Below are positions 35,140 through 47,336 of a DNA stretch of 64,000 nt, one piece after another. The DNA comes from Dysidea avara (Eukaryota; Porifera; Demospongiae; Dictyoceratida; Dysideidae), in contig NC_089274.1 of the NCBI RefSeq assembly GCF_963678975.1, forward strand, positions 49,072,075-49,136,074, read 5' to 3'. The notes under the pieces were generated by a model. It was not told the origin of the DNA. It saw only the letters and a list, made by a program, of their open reading frames with translations, and searched no databases. Every line of letters starts with the position of its first letter. The first letter of the stretch is position 1. The translations under genes were made by a program, and so were the position numbers.

Positions 35140-38060
35140 AGAAATCTCCATGGTGGTTTCTTTGTAACTGAACACTCTACAAGGTGACTTCTTCTAATTG
35201 CTCTCTCTACAGGGTGAATTGTTTGTAGCTGAACGATCTACAAGGTAACTTCTTCTAGCTGATCTCTCTACAGGTGATGTGTTTGTAGCTGAATTTTGTA
35301 TAGGTGATTTGTTTGCAGCTGAGCTCTTTACGGAATGGTTTCTTTGTAGCTGAACTCTCTAAAAGGTAACTTCTTCTAACTGATCTTTCTACAGGGCAAT
35401 TTGTTTCTGGCAGAATTTTCTACAGGGTGATTTCTTTGCAGCTGAACTCTCTACATGGTGGTTTCTTTGTAGCTGAACTCTCTACAAGGTAATTTCTTCT
35501 AGCTGATCTCTCTACAGGGTGATTTGTTTGTAGCTGAACTATCTACAAGGTAATTTCTTCTAGCTGATCTCTCTACAGGGCGATTTGTTTGTAGCTGAAT
35601 TCTGTACAAGTGATTTGTTTGCAGCTGAGCTCTTTACAGAATAGTTTCTTTGTAGCTGAACTCTCTACAGGGTGATTTGTTTGTAGCTGAAATCCCTACA
35701 AGGTAACTTCTTCTAGCTGATCTCTCTACAGGGTGATTTGTTTGTAGCTGAACTCTCTACAGGTGATTTGTTTGTAGCTGAGCTCTACAAGGCGATACTT
35801 CTAGGTGATTTCTCTACAGGATTCCTTGTTTCTAACTGAACTCTCAACAGGGTGATCTGTTCATAGCTGAACTTTCTACTGGGTGATTTGTTTGCAGCTG
35901 AACTCTCTAAATGGTGGTTTCTTTGTAGCTGAACTCTCTACAATGTGACTTCTTCTAGCTGAACTCTCTACAAGGTGACTTGTTTCTAGCTGATCTCTCT
36001 ACAGGGTGACTTGTTTCTAGCTGAACTCTCTACAGGTGATTTGTTTGTAGCTGAACTCTCTACATGGTGGTTTCATTGTAGCTGAACTCTCTACAAGGTA
36101 ACTTCTTCTAGCTGATCTTTTTCACTGCATATTTGTTTGTAGCTGAGTTCTCTACAGGGTGATTTGTTTGCAGCTGAACTCTCTACATGGGAGTTTCATT
36201 GTAGCTGAACTCTCTACAATGTGACTTCTTCTAGCTGAACTCTCTACAGGGTGACTTGTTTCTAGCTGAACTCTGTACAGGTGATTTGTTTGCAGCTGAA
36301 CTCTCTACATGGTGGTTTCTTTGTAGCTGAACTCTCTACAAGGTAACTTCTTCTAGCTGATCTTTCTACAGGGTGATTTGTTTGTAGCTGAATTCTCTAC
36401 AGGGTGATTTATTTGCAGCTTAACTCTCTACAAGGTGACTTCTTCTAGCTGAACTCTCTACAGAGTGATTGATTTTTTTTGCAGTTGAACTCTCTACATG
36501 GTGGTTTCTTTGTAACTTAACTCTCTACAGGGTGATTTGTTTGTAGCTGAACTCTCTACAGGGTGATCTGTTCATAGCTGAACTCCCTATAAAGTAACTT
36601 CTTCTAGCTAATCTTTCTACAGGGCGATTTGTTTGTAGCTGAGTTCTCTACAGGGTGATTTGTTTGCAGCTGAACTCTACATGGTAGCTTCTTTGTAGCT
36701 CTACAATGTTACTTCTTCTAGCTGAACTCTCTACAAGGTGACTTGTTTCTAGCTGATCTCTCTACAGGGTGACTTGTTTCTAGCTGAACTCTCTACAGGT
36801 GATTTGTTTGCAGTTGAACTCTCTACATGATTGTTTCTTTGTAGCTGAACTCTCTACAAGGTAATTTCTTCTAGCTGATCTCTCTACAGGCCGATTTGTT
36901 TGTAGCTGAACTCTCTACATGATGGTTTCTTTGTAGCTGAACTCTCTACAAGGTGATTTCTTCTATAGCTGATCTTTCTACAGGGTGATTTGTTTGTAGT
37001 TAAACTCTCTACACGATAGATTCTTTGTAGCTGAACTCTCTACAAGGTAATTTCTTCTATAGCTGATCTTTCTACAGGGTGATTTGTTTGTACCTGAACT
37101 ATCTACATGATGGTTTCTTTGTAGCTGAACTCTCTACAAGGTAACTTCTTCTAGCTGATCTCTCTACAGGACAATTTGTTTGTACCTGAACTCTCACATG
37201 ATTGTTTCTTTGAAGCTGAACTCTCTACGAGGTGATTTCTTCTAGCTGATCTTTCTACAGGGTGATTTGTTTGTAGCAGAACTCTCTACAAGGAAACTTC
37301 TTCTAGCTGATCTCTCTACAGGGAGATTTGTTTGTAGCTGAACTCTCTATACATGATTTGTTTGCGGCTGAATTCTCTACATGATGGTTTCTTTGTAGCT
37401 GAACTCTCTACAAGGTAACTTCTTCTAGCTGATCTCTTTACAGGGTGAATTGTTTGTAGCAGAACGATCTACAAGGTAACTTCTTCTTACTTATCTCTCT
37501 ACAGGGTGATTTGTTTGTAGCTGAACTTTTTACAAGGAAACCTCTTTTAACTGAGCTCTGTACAGGGTGAATTGTTTGTAGCTGAACTATCTACAAGGTA
37601 ACTTCTTCTAGCTGATCTCTCTACAGGATGATTTGTTTGTAGCTGAACTATCTACAAGGTAACTTCTTCTAGCTGATCTCTCTACAGGGTGATTTGTTTG
37701 TAGCTGAATTCTGTATAGGTGATTTGTTTGCAGCTGAGCTCTTTACAGAATGGTTTCTTTGTAGCTGAACTCTCTACAAGGTAACTTCTTCTAGCTGATG
37801 TATCTACAGGGTCACTAGTTTGTAGCTGAATTCTCTACATGGTGGTTTCTTTGTAACTGAACTATCTACAAGGTGACATCTTCTAGCTGATCTTTCAACA
37901 GGGTGATTTGTTTGTATCTGAACTCTCTACAAGAAATCTTCTTCTAACTGATGTTTTAACAGGGTGAATTGTTTGTAGCTGAACTCTCTACAGGGTGATT
38001 TGTTTGTAGCTGATCTCTATACAGGTTACTTATTTCTAACTGATCTCTTTAATTCTGTTC
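35140..38060 (+). repeat. minisatellite array 2, ~30-bp unit
   Basis: Same unit as 5985-8195, about 2.9 kb, same alternation of tagctgaactctctaca and agctgatctctctacaggg half-units. Confidence 0.9.
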
Positions 38061-38061
38061 A

Positions 38062-38648
38062 GGGTGACTGCTCTATTAGAGTATCTCGATCTCGCACTTG
38101 CTACACCAAGTTGGATTTCGTGTTATAACTCCGTGGATTTAAGTCTGATTCTTCTACACCATTGAAGGGCCTTTCTAAGATGATAACTCCATCTGTACAG
38201 CGATTTTGAAAGCATTACCCCAAGCGGTTTACCTGGTAGGCGTGGCAAGCATAATAATAATAATAATAATAAAATAAAAATATTAAAAATTAGCTAATCT
38301 CGATTGCGTAATTGTTACACACTGTTGATTTTTTCGCTGTATCTTCCTGGTTTTTAGCTCGATTTCTTTCAAACCACAAAAGGTTTGAGGTTCAATAGTT
38401 AACCTATTCACCCACCGATTTTCAGCTTCTTCCTATACGCGGTTTACCCTGTAGGCGTGACAACATATTGGTGTTATTTTTCGTGCATAATCGCTCATAA
38501 CTCTTTGTCTGTTTATGGTATTCCAGCCAAAGTTGGTACCGAGATGCGCCTATATACCCCCCTTCTGTGTGCCAAATTTCAAGGCAATCGGATAACGCGT
38601 TCGAGTTTTATAGCAGTTTTTGTAAGTGTGCGACAAGAAAAAGAAAAA

Positions 38649-38679
<31 letters not shown>

Positions 38680-38937
38680 AAAAAAAAAACGAAGAAACTC
38701 AGCCAATTTTTGAAGTCGCATATCTCGGGAACGCGCGAAGCGATTTCGCTCAAATTTGGAATGTAGAGTGCTGCAGTTGGGGGGGCATGTCCACAACAAA
38801 AATCGTCTTGTTTCATCAAGGAAGCACAGAGCTACGGAGGTGCAAAAATTGCGTTTTCTTTCTTCCTGTCAATATACTCACGGGTGTTACGCGCCGGCTT
38901 CTTGGGCCGCACGACACACTACCGTGTGTCTTGATAC
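38062..38937 (+). repeat. 0.8-kb tail module, copy 2
   Basis: Homologous to 8200-9013. Contains (aat)n at 38250-38272 and (aag)n at 38651-38682, both internal expansions relative to copy 1. Confidence 0.8.
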
Positions 38938-39076
38938 CATTAATTCATTTTGCATTTTCACAAGCATGCTAACTATCTCTTTTTACAAATGACTAGCTCT
39001 TCCCTTAAACACAGTGAAGTGTAAGAATTTTATTTTAGTCGTGTGTATTATATTAAATCATAAGCCATGCTTCATT

Positions 39077-39788
39077 GTAGTATAGCGGCACAACCAAAAA
39101 ATCGTGCACTGTTTCATAAAACCATGAAAGTTTCCACATAAATAGTACTCCTCAATACATGTATTTTTAGATATAGTGCCATCGCTGATTTGACCTTTGA
39201 TGACCTTTACAGCTATTTTTGTGCAGAAAATTGATCATTTTTGTCTTTAACTCCCTGAGGCAGTAATTAACTTGTTATAACATGGTACCAAAATAAAGAT
39301 CTTGCTGATAGAAACAACTTGGTTTTTATTTGAACTTTGAAGTGAATAGGTGATTTTCATTCTTCTAAGTTATGAGTATTTTTATTAGCTGCAAAATTTG
39401 ATAAATTTATGCATAATTATTTTCCCACAGGTAATTCACACCCCAAGGGCAGGTAAATTTACCAAATTTTGCAGCTAATAAAAATGACCATAACTTTGTA
39501 ATGAAATCACTTATTGACTTCAAATAAAAACCAAATTGTTTCTATCAGCAAGGTCTTTATTTTGGTACCATGTTTCAACAAGTTAATTACTGCCTCAGGG
39601 AGTTAAAGACGAAAATGGTCAACTTTCTGCACAAAAATGGCTGAAAAGGTCACCAAAGGCCAACTCAGCGATGACACTATATCTAAAATTACATGTCATG
39701 AGGAGTGTACTACTATTTATGTGGAAAGTTTCATGGTTTTATGAAACACACAATATTGCCAATTTTGGGGGCTACACTGTTATACTAT
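39077..39788. mobile_element. large foldback element, ~340-bp arms
   Basis: The arms read inward from tagtatagcggc and pair over most of their length (for example tttccacataaatagtact / tatttatgtggaaa; tttcgttctat-type and ggtaccaaaataaagatctt / aaggtctttattttggtacc). The centre near 39430 is caggtaattcacacccc. Same family at 61121-62378 and partly at 52715-53208. Confidence 0.85.
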
Positions 39789-40574
39789 TAGCCAATACTA
39801 GTAACTAAGGTCTGATACTCTAATAGAACAGTCACATTTCATAAAAACTGCAAGTATCTACTAAATAATATTATCTCTGTTACAACACAATGAAAATGAT
39901 CTAAAATACTTTTTGAGCTAAAATCTGAAAATTGTCTGAGGGAAATGCCCCACTTCCTCCTAGAATTGTCATCCATGTCTGCTGTATGCCTTAATCTCCT
40001 CTTTGTAACTTTTATTGTTGTTAAAGTTGTTTTTGGCCTGCTCTACCACCCATTGTATCAAAAGATAGTCTATGCTCCAAACACAAGCTACTATGAGTAG
40101 AAGTGCCTCAATCAAAATTGTAAACAATGAGTAAACTTCTACCATACTTTAGACCTTTTTGTGGTGGATTTGGTGGGTTTTGGAGGTGTCTAAGTTACTT
40201 AGACCCTTTTCATGTTTATTACATGCACCTGCACTGGTAGCTAACACTGGCAATCCATGCATCAATTAATTTTAAACCAGTAACTGTTGTTATGGGTGGA
40301 GTGATGGCTTGTTTCTACTAATTAACTATACATTTCTCTGTTACAAGCAGCTGTCAACAGTGTTAAGGTATAATAACCACAGAAAGGGTCTAAATAAGTT
40401 AGACTTCAGACCACAGGGGTCTAAGTACATAATTTAGTAACCCTCAGGCCCTGTAGTAGTGCCTTTGCTTTGCTCAGGTGCCTTAGACCCCTGTGGTCTG
40501 AAGTCTAACTATTACGTAAATGTGTCATCTATTAATAACAACCTGTGCAACAACTATTATAATTGATAGTTACT
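39789..40574. other. non-coding, nothing firm
   Basis: Contains an inverted pair: ggtctaagttac (40180-40200) and gtctaa segments around 40385-40510 (cttagacccctgtggtctga). Segments near 40085 and 40525 recur at 18020-18130. No gene. Confidence 0.35.
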
Positions 40575-40855
40575 ATCCACACAAAAACAGCCAAGCTGTG
40601 AAAAAATGGTGCGGCCTTAAAAAGCCTGGGTGAAAAAAGTTGTGAAATCAAAGGTGGCGGCCAAGAAATGGCTGCAATGATGTTAATGCTAATAAATTTT
40701 AACAATGCACACAGCCATTATTAAATTTTTTTAGCATTAACATCATTGCAGCCATTTCTTGGCCACCACCTTTGATTTCACAACTTTTTTCACCCAGGCT
40801 TTTTAAGGCCGCACCATTTTTTCACAGCTTGGCTGTTTTTGTGTGGATTTCACTC
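40575..40855. repeat. long palindrome, diverged family member
   Basis: Ends ccacacaaaaacagccaagc / gcttggctgtttttgtgtgg with internal gcggccaagaaatggctgc and its inverse. Followed by a spacer (ggccccaaaaccagcctatgg) like that of the composites but with no minisatellite. Confidence 0.85.
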
Positions 40856-41049
40856 CTTTTTGTACTTTATAAGGCCCCAAAACCAGCCTATGGCTGCCTT
40901 TGAGGTTTGTTTTTACTCACATTTCTTCTTTTCTATGTAGATACAATGATGATTATTGAAGACAGATTTATAAATGTATTTCATTGCATGATTTAATTCA
41001 ATATTTGATAATTATTATTGTAATACTCTAATAGAGTGCACATTTTTTT

Positions 41050-41974
41050 GAGGACTTCTAATAGAACATACACAGAATGTTCTAGAACAATCTAGTACTT
41101 CTATTGGTAGATCTATGAAATTACAAACGTTTGATTATAAGCAGATTTCAACTAGAAATTTCATTTATAAAGCAGAAATTAAGTAAGGTGATCGGTCAAG
41201 GTAGCAGTGGTTCAGTGGTTAAGGATGCAGGTGTTAGGTATAGAGGTCCCTGGTTCGAACTCTGGTAAGTTTTTTTCCCGACATTTTTTGCACACCTTTT
41301 TTACCCCGTGGTGACTGCTCTATTAGAGTATCTCGATCCCGTGATTTTACACTTGCTTAGTTTTTGCTTTACAACTTTGTCGTTGTAACTCTATTGCTAT
41401 TCAAACTATCAAAAGGCACTGCTACGATGATCAACCTATCTACACACTAATGTTCAAGTTATTTCTATACTTGGTTTACCCTGTAGCCGTGACAGAAGTT
41501 TGATCTTTTTTTACATGAATAAACGTCCATAACTCCTTGAATATTACTCAGATTTACAACAAACTTGGTACGTGAATCCATCGTTACACGCTCTTCATTT
41601 GTGCCAAAGATCGAGGCAATCGAGTTACACGTTTGCATTTTATAGCAATTTTTGCAAAGTGTGCAAAAATAAATCGAAGCCCCCGTAGCCCCCGTACGGC
41701 ATAAGAAGAAAAAAACGAAGAAATTAAAGCGAAATTTTGGACGCCCATATCTCGCAAATGGCTGTTGCGAATTTAATCAAATTTGCTGTGTGGTGTACCC
41801 TACCTGGGGGACAGCTATAATGCAAAAATAATGTGCTTTGGAGAAAGGGCCATGGAGCTATGCATGCGTGAAAAAGCTGTTTTCTTTCTTCCTGTAAATA
41901 TGCTCACGGTGTGGTCGCCGGCTTTCTTGGCCGCCGGCTTTCTTGGCCGCACGACACACTACCGTGTGTCTCGA
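41050..41974 (+). mobile_element. tRNA-headed copy of the tail module, copy 3
   Basis: 5' part 41050-41200 (ctattggtagatctatgaa), then a tRNA-like segment with a perfect A box TGGTTCAGTGG (41208-41218) and B box GGTTCGAACTC (41252-41262), then the tail module from 41302 to the hairpin ACACACTACCGTGTGT at 41950-41968. A tRNA-like Pol III promoter fused to a body is SINE architecture; the ~0.9-kb length is unusual. Confidence 0.65.
41201..41270 (+). ncRNA. tRNA-like Pol III promoter (A and B boxes)
   Basis: Both box consensuses match perfectly with 33 nt between them, but no acceptor stem closes, so this is a tRNA-derived head rather than a functional tRNA gene. Confidence 0.55.
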
Positions 41975-43290
41975 TACTCTGAGATGGCACTTTACTATAT
42001 TGTAGGTTTTGTGTCTGTGCAGTTTAAACTTGCAAATAACCCAAAAGCTTCAACAGAAAATTTCTAACCATTGAAAAACCTGTGTAAACCAAACAATACT
42101 TTCACATGTGCTTTGATATAATTAAACATTAAAATCTAAATGAGTTGGACAAAACACTGCATGTTTACTTAATTACAGAATTTCAGTAACATGTAACTCC
42201 TACATCAAGGCCATGGTATATTAAAATGTGTACCATAGCTAGCCATGTAATTGAAGTCAAGTGGCTTTTTGATGGTGCATCAGTTCTTAAATCATAAGTT
42301 TATTCACAATTCATGTGTGAGGTCCAAAAATCTAGGAATATGTGAATTGAATTTTGATTATCTAGAACTACCTGTTATGGTCTTTAGTAAACTTTATAAA
42401 CATATCCTTTAAATGACATTACCAGGGATGTAGATAAGGGTGGTTTCCAACTGCAACATTAAGTTACCAACAGCAGGTCTGAAGGGTGCAGCCTCCAGCC
42501 ATTTAGAGACATTGATGGTTCAAAACTCAACAGGTTGCTATATTCCATGGATGAATCAGTACACTGATGTCGTAGGGATACACATATTACATATACTGAC
42601 ATAAATCATACATGCAGACATGAATAAGACATGAATGACTTATGGTCAATCAAAACATTATTTTGAATTCTAACAACATGTCTCATACACCTACCTAAGT
42701 GCATGATGTAAATATATGAGGTCTATCTATTCCCATGGCTAAAAACTATAACTCACACTCAGTTTTGTGTTGCCCACATTTATGTATGGCTATTAATACT
42801 ACAATGTCTGGTCTACAGATATTCATTTTAATGAAAAACTCTGAAAGTCAACACTCTGAATCATTTCCAACAATAAAGGATAGCAGCACAATGCAAAAGT
42901 TGTGCACTTTTTCATAAAACCATGAAACTTTCCACATAAGTTGTACATGTAATCATGAACCACGGTAGTGGTTCATAATAGAGATTGCCTGTGTTCTTTC
43001 CAAAATCCTAATAGAACACTCAACTAAACACCACCTTAGAATCTTTTTCCAACTTCAAAAGAAGCCTTAGAAGTTAACTTGGAAGAAGTTTAGGTCCACT
43101 AGCAAAGATGAAGCCAAAAGGACTTGATAAAAGTACTTTTAAAGAACCAAAATCTGCCATTTTCAGTCATTTTGTTCATATTATATATATTATTTTTTCT
43201 CACTGGGCTACAGCAAAATGTGAGTACTTTTTGGGGATAAAAACTACATAACTTTCCTTCCTATGTCTTTCTTCACGTCCATAGCCAGTT
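41975..43290. repeat. mosaic of dispersed repeats
   Basis: 42000-42360 is related to 18195-18500. 42423-42860 is a copy of the left half of the 28330 element (cagggatgtagataaggg). 42945-43290 is an inverted copy of 2860-3190. No gene. Confidence 0.55.
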
Positions 43291-43414
43291 AATGCCAAAC
43301 AATAATCTGTCTACGTTTTACAGAAGGCCACTGCCTTCCTTATAACACAAAGTTACGCGTTACTCCATACTTGAAAATTAATTTGGTCCTCGAAGGGTTA
43401 ATTAATTAATTAAT

Positions 43415-43920
43415 CAACATGAATAGATTGGATACTTATTAACACAATTAACACGTTGGTTACCCTTGCAGAAACTAAGTCAGAAGATCAATGGCAAAGT
43501 GAACCTACAAGAAGCAAAATTGCTTGAGAATAGGTGTTGTCATTGTAATATGCATTAAAAAATATAATGGTAATTTCATACACAACAATAATACCATAAC
43601 AGTTTTGTTCTACACAAAACAGTACTTGTGATATGAAGCAAAGAACGGGTGATGTCATCTCCACTGAATGTCTGCTTTGTTATTTCTCTATCATGTATTC
43701 ATGAGGTAGTCACGTGATCTTTTGTTTACAAATCGAATTGCCATCCCGTGCTGAGTCTAATGATGTTTATAGCTGTATGCGCTACGATGAAGTACCAATG
43801 AGATATGGTCAATCAAAGTAGCAGGTGTAGAGTAATGGCAGACGATAATAGAAAAACTACTTTTCTTGGCAGCCTAGCAGCGAAGTTTCTTTTCAAACAA
43901 AGTGATACTTTTGTCAAGAA
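43415..43920. other. repeat copy and LINE insertion site
   Basis: 43415-43565 matches 2713-2850. The remainder up to the LINE 3' tail has a short open frame from an ATG at about 43834 (MADDNRKTTFLGSLAAKF) that runs into the LINE; no motif, could be a fragment of a host exon, low support. Confidence 0.3.
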
Positions 43921-44182
43921 TTTATTTATTTATTTATTTCATTGCTTTACAGATACACAGCAAAATTACAAGGATGGTAGGTACAATAATAAGACAGTAT
44001 GATTGGAAAGGTGATCTGAAGGACAAATGACAATCAATGCCAGATGCCTATAAAACTAACTACTTATACTTAACTTAATTACCAAAAGCCTATGAAACTA
44101 GTTATTACAATAAATGATAGTTACAAGGGTTGGGGAGCTTAGCACAATTACAACAAGGACATGCAAAATGGAAAGTACATTT

Positions 44183-44810
44183 GTGACTGAATTTGACAAA
44201 ACCCGGCTTCGACGCACAAAACTTCGTTAGGAGATATGGCGATTTTAAGTAATCATTGTGTAATAACTTCCCAGTGCCTACAGCTGTGCAAACAAAATTT
44301 GCACCAAGTATGCATCTATTTACTAGCTATCACTGAGTGGGTGTATACATTTCTGATACCCAAAATTAGCCCTGTTTTGGGCAGCTTTTCTCGAGTGAGT
44401 AATAATATCACAGGTGATAGTAATAGGGTGGGAGGGTGGGGGTGGACGGTGGTCTTAATATACGGGTATAAAATGGAGTAAGAAGACGATTGGAATCCAG
44501 AGGCCAAGTTTGGGCTCTCCATGGCCCTCAAATCACTCCAAATTGACCGAGAACACTATTGGTGAGCTCTCTGTGAAGTCCCAGCTCACTGCACACCATT
44601 ATCACAAAGCCATGGCCATTCAATGACGCCAATCTCCCACTCGTGGCTTTGACAGGGTCGGAAGAAAGCTGCCACAGAAACCAGACTTGCCAGTCCTGAA
44701 GGAAGTACAGTGTGGAATGTGATAGTGTATTAGGCCAGCAATCCATTTCTGGTAAAAACGTAAGTTTGATTTTGTGTGTGTGGAAGCCTTGTTATGTGAA
44801 ATCCGGTCAC
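44183..44810. mobile_element. GTGAC-family MITE, ATTT duplication
   Basis: 628 bp, ends GTGACTGAATTTGACAAAAC and GTTATGTGAAATCCGGTCAC, flanked by ATTT on both sides (44179-44182, 44811-44814). Close copy of 46013-46649. The short open frames inside on both strands appear in both copies but have no motif. Confidence 0.88.
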
Positions 44811-44814
44811 ATTT

Positions 44815-45205
44815 ATTATTTGAATTAAAATTACTTAAAAAATGTTCCCATAAATAGCTCTTTAACTGTTGCTTAATTGTGTTGAAGGAGAGGGTAAGGT
44901 CAATTACTGGCAGAGAATTCCATAATCTGGGAAGTCTATAAACATAAGAATTGGCACATATTGAATTACTTAAAATCTTGTGATGTAGTTTGATATTTGA
45001 TGATCTGGTATTAGAATTATTGAAGGTTACATAATTGGAGATGTTAAAACTAGGAGTAGGATACTTTAATGATCTGATGAAAAATAGAATGTCTAGTAAT
45101 TCAAATGTGTACATTAAGGGTAATAGTTTGAGATTCATAAGTCTTTCCTTGTAATCCAAAGTAAAATCGTTTAAAATAAATTTGGTGGCACGTCGCTGCT
45201 TTCCA
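44815..45205 (-). pseudogene. LINE ORF2, C-terminal region
   Basis: A shifted frame continues ORF2 (LNDFTLDYKERLMNLKLLPL, then YVYRLPRLWNSLP and LKSYLWEHFLSNF). The RLWNSLP region is typical of the C-terminus of CR1/L2/Jockey-type ORF2. The frame then runs into the MITE at 44810. Confidence 0.75.
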
Positions 45206-45277
45206 ACATCGAAATATCCTTAATGAGATTGGGCCGCCACAAAGGAGAGCAATACAATAAGGTTGATCTGACTAAGG

Positions 45278-47262
45278 TTAATAAAGAGTTCTTTTGGGTT
45301 GGATTGATATAGTGTTTTTGAATGTTCGCCGTATCAGACCAATTGATTTATAAGCCTTAGCTGTAATGGCTTCGTAATGGGATTGCCAAGTTAAGTTTGT
45401 TGTAAATATGATGCCAAGATCTTTGTGTTGAGGTACTTTAGATAGCTCAAAATTATCAAGATTGTAAACAGTGATAGCTGAAGTTGATGATGGTAAACAC
45501 TGTAGGACAACACATTTGTTAACTTTGAAAGAAAGAAGGTTCTCTGTACTCCACTTATATAATAGGTTCAAGTCATGTTGGAGATGAGTGGAGTCCATAT
45601 GAGTTCTTATAGGTAGATAACACTTGAGGTCATCGGCAAACTTGAATATAGTTGAATGTACTACAACATGAGATAAGTCATTTATATAGATTAAAAATAG
45701 TAACGGTCCTAGTATACTGCCCTGTGGAACACCAGACTTAACAGGCAGGACATTGGAAAGGCAGCCATTAACAGACACACATTGGTAACGAGAAGTCAAA
45801 TATGAACGAAACCAAGACCATAAATTGCCGGTGATCCCATTAAACCATAGCTTTGATAACAATTTATTGTGTGGGACACTGTCAAAAGCTTTAGAAAAGT
45901 CTAAATAAATACAGTCCTTTTGTGCTTTAGAGGAGCAAAGATCATTAAAATACAGCAGTAATTGTTGTAACGTGGACTTGTTACTACAAAATCCAAACCG
46001 ATGATGTGATATGTGACTGAATTTGACAAAACAAGGCTTCGATGCACAAAGCTTTGTTAGGAGATATGGCGATTTTAAGGAATCATTGTGTAATAACTTC
46101 CCAGTGCCTACAGCTGTGCAAACAAAATTTGCACCAATTGTTCATCTGTTCACTAGCTATCACTGAGTGGGTGTATACATTTCTGATACCCAAAATTTGC
46201 CCTGTTTTGAGCAGCTTTTTTCGAGCGGGTAATAATATCACAGATGGTAGTAATAGGGTGGGAGGGTGGGGGTGGACAGTGGTCTTAATATACGGGTATA
46301 AAATGGAGTAAGAAGACGATTGGAATCCAGAGGCCAAGTTTGGGCTCTCCATGGCCCTCCATGGCCCTCAAATTACTCCAAATTGACTGAGAACACTATT
46401 GGCGAGCTCTCTGTGAAGTCCCAGCTCACTACACACCATTATCACAAAGCCATGGCCATTTAATGGTGCCAATCTCACACTCGTGGCTTTGACAGGGTCG
46501 AAAGAAAGCTGCTACAGAAACCAGACTTGCCAGTGCTGAAGGAAGTACAGTGCGAAATATGATAGTGTATTAGACCAGCAATCCATTTCTGGTAAAATCG
46601 TAAGTTTGATTTGTGTGTGTGGAAGCCTTGTTATATGAAATCCTGTCACATATTAAGTCTGAATAAACTTCCATTATTTTATTATAAACTATCCGTTCGA
46701 GGACCTTTGAGATATTACTTAAAAGTGAAATTGGTCTATAATTATTAACACTGGATTTGTCACCAGCTTTGAACACTGGTATAATTGTGTGGTGCTTCCA
46801 CTGTGAAGGCACCTCACCGTTTCTTAGAGACAAGGAAAAAAGGAAATGTAATGGTTGAGCCAGAGAAGCAGCACAATTCTTTAATACAGAAGGGCCAATA
46901 TTATCTGCACCAGACGCTTTGTTCATCTGGAGGGCATTTAGCACTTCAAATACTTCATTCGGATTGATTGATATATCGGTTATTAAGCTATTTAGCTCAG
47001 GCAACATGGGTAAGTCAGAAGTACTATCTGTAAGCACGGAGAAAAAGTAGTTGTTGAACATATCTGCTTTTTCTTTGTCAGTCTCCACTGAGATGGAGTT
47101 GTATTTCAGGACTGTAGGCAATGATCTCAATTTAGACAGACTCTTGATATAGTGAAATATTTTAGGGTCTTTATACTTGGCAAAATTGTCTAATAAACTT
47201 TGCTCGTAATTAGATTTAACAGTTTGTAACTCCGATTGTAAGTTATCTTCTGCACAGATCAA
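45278..47262 (-). pseudogene. LINE ORF2, reverse transcriptase, split by a MITE
   Basis: Part 1 (47262-46650) has the N-terminal RT region (KASGADNIGPSVLKN, NNYRPISLLSNISKVLE). Part 2 (46012-45278) has motif A (YLDFSKAFDSVPH), motif B (GVPQGSILGPLLFLIYINDL) and motif C (KFADDLK), so the catalytic aspartates are kept. Between them a 637-bp MITE with a 4-bp duplication interrupts the frame exactly. The downstream frame is lost by a one-base shift near 45280 and another near 45205. Confidence 0.88.
46013..46649. mobile_element. GTGAC-family MITE inside the LINE RT, ATAT duplication
   Basis: 637 bp, ends GTGACTGAATTTGACAAAAC and TTATATGAAATCCTGTCAC, flanked by ATAT (46009-46012, 46650-46653). 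The RT codons on either side (SDLI and HHRFGF) line up when one ATAT is discounted, which fixes the boundaries. Confidence 0.92.
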
Positions 47263-47336
47263 GCGATTAAGGGCAGGTATAGAAAAGCGTCGTCTTAACT
47301 TTCGTCGTAGTGTTCAGAGACACTTAATTTAGTGTC

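Larger units (their letters stand above)
34411..38937. mobile_element. composite repeat, copy 3 (complete)
   Basis: Palindrome 34411-34730, spacer, MITE insertion at 34899-35127, minisatellite about 35140-38060, tail 38062-38937 ending in the GACACAC/GTGTGTC hairpin. The upstream flank of cassette E reads through the site (cattactatcattatttcac, then ttgcattttcacaaacatg), and the D flank resumes at 38938 (ccattaattc, ttgcattttcacaagcatg). So the whole 4.5 kb behaves as one insertion. Confidence 0.8.

Noticed and set aside
41201..41270. tRNA gene
   Set aside because: A and B boxes are good but acceptor and T stems do not pair; it is fused to a repeat body and has a diverged sister at 58.84 kb.
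44236..46352. Pairs of similar open frames at 44.2-44.5 and 46.0-46.35 kb
   Set aside because: They are the two copies of one GTGAC-family MITE; similarity reflects the repeat, and the frames show no domain.
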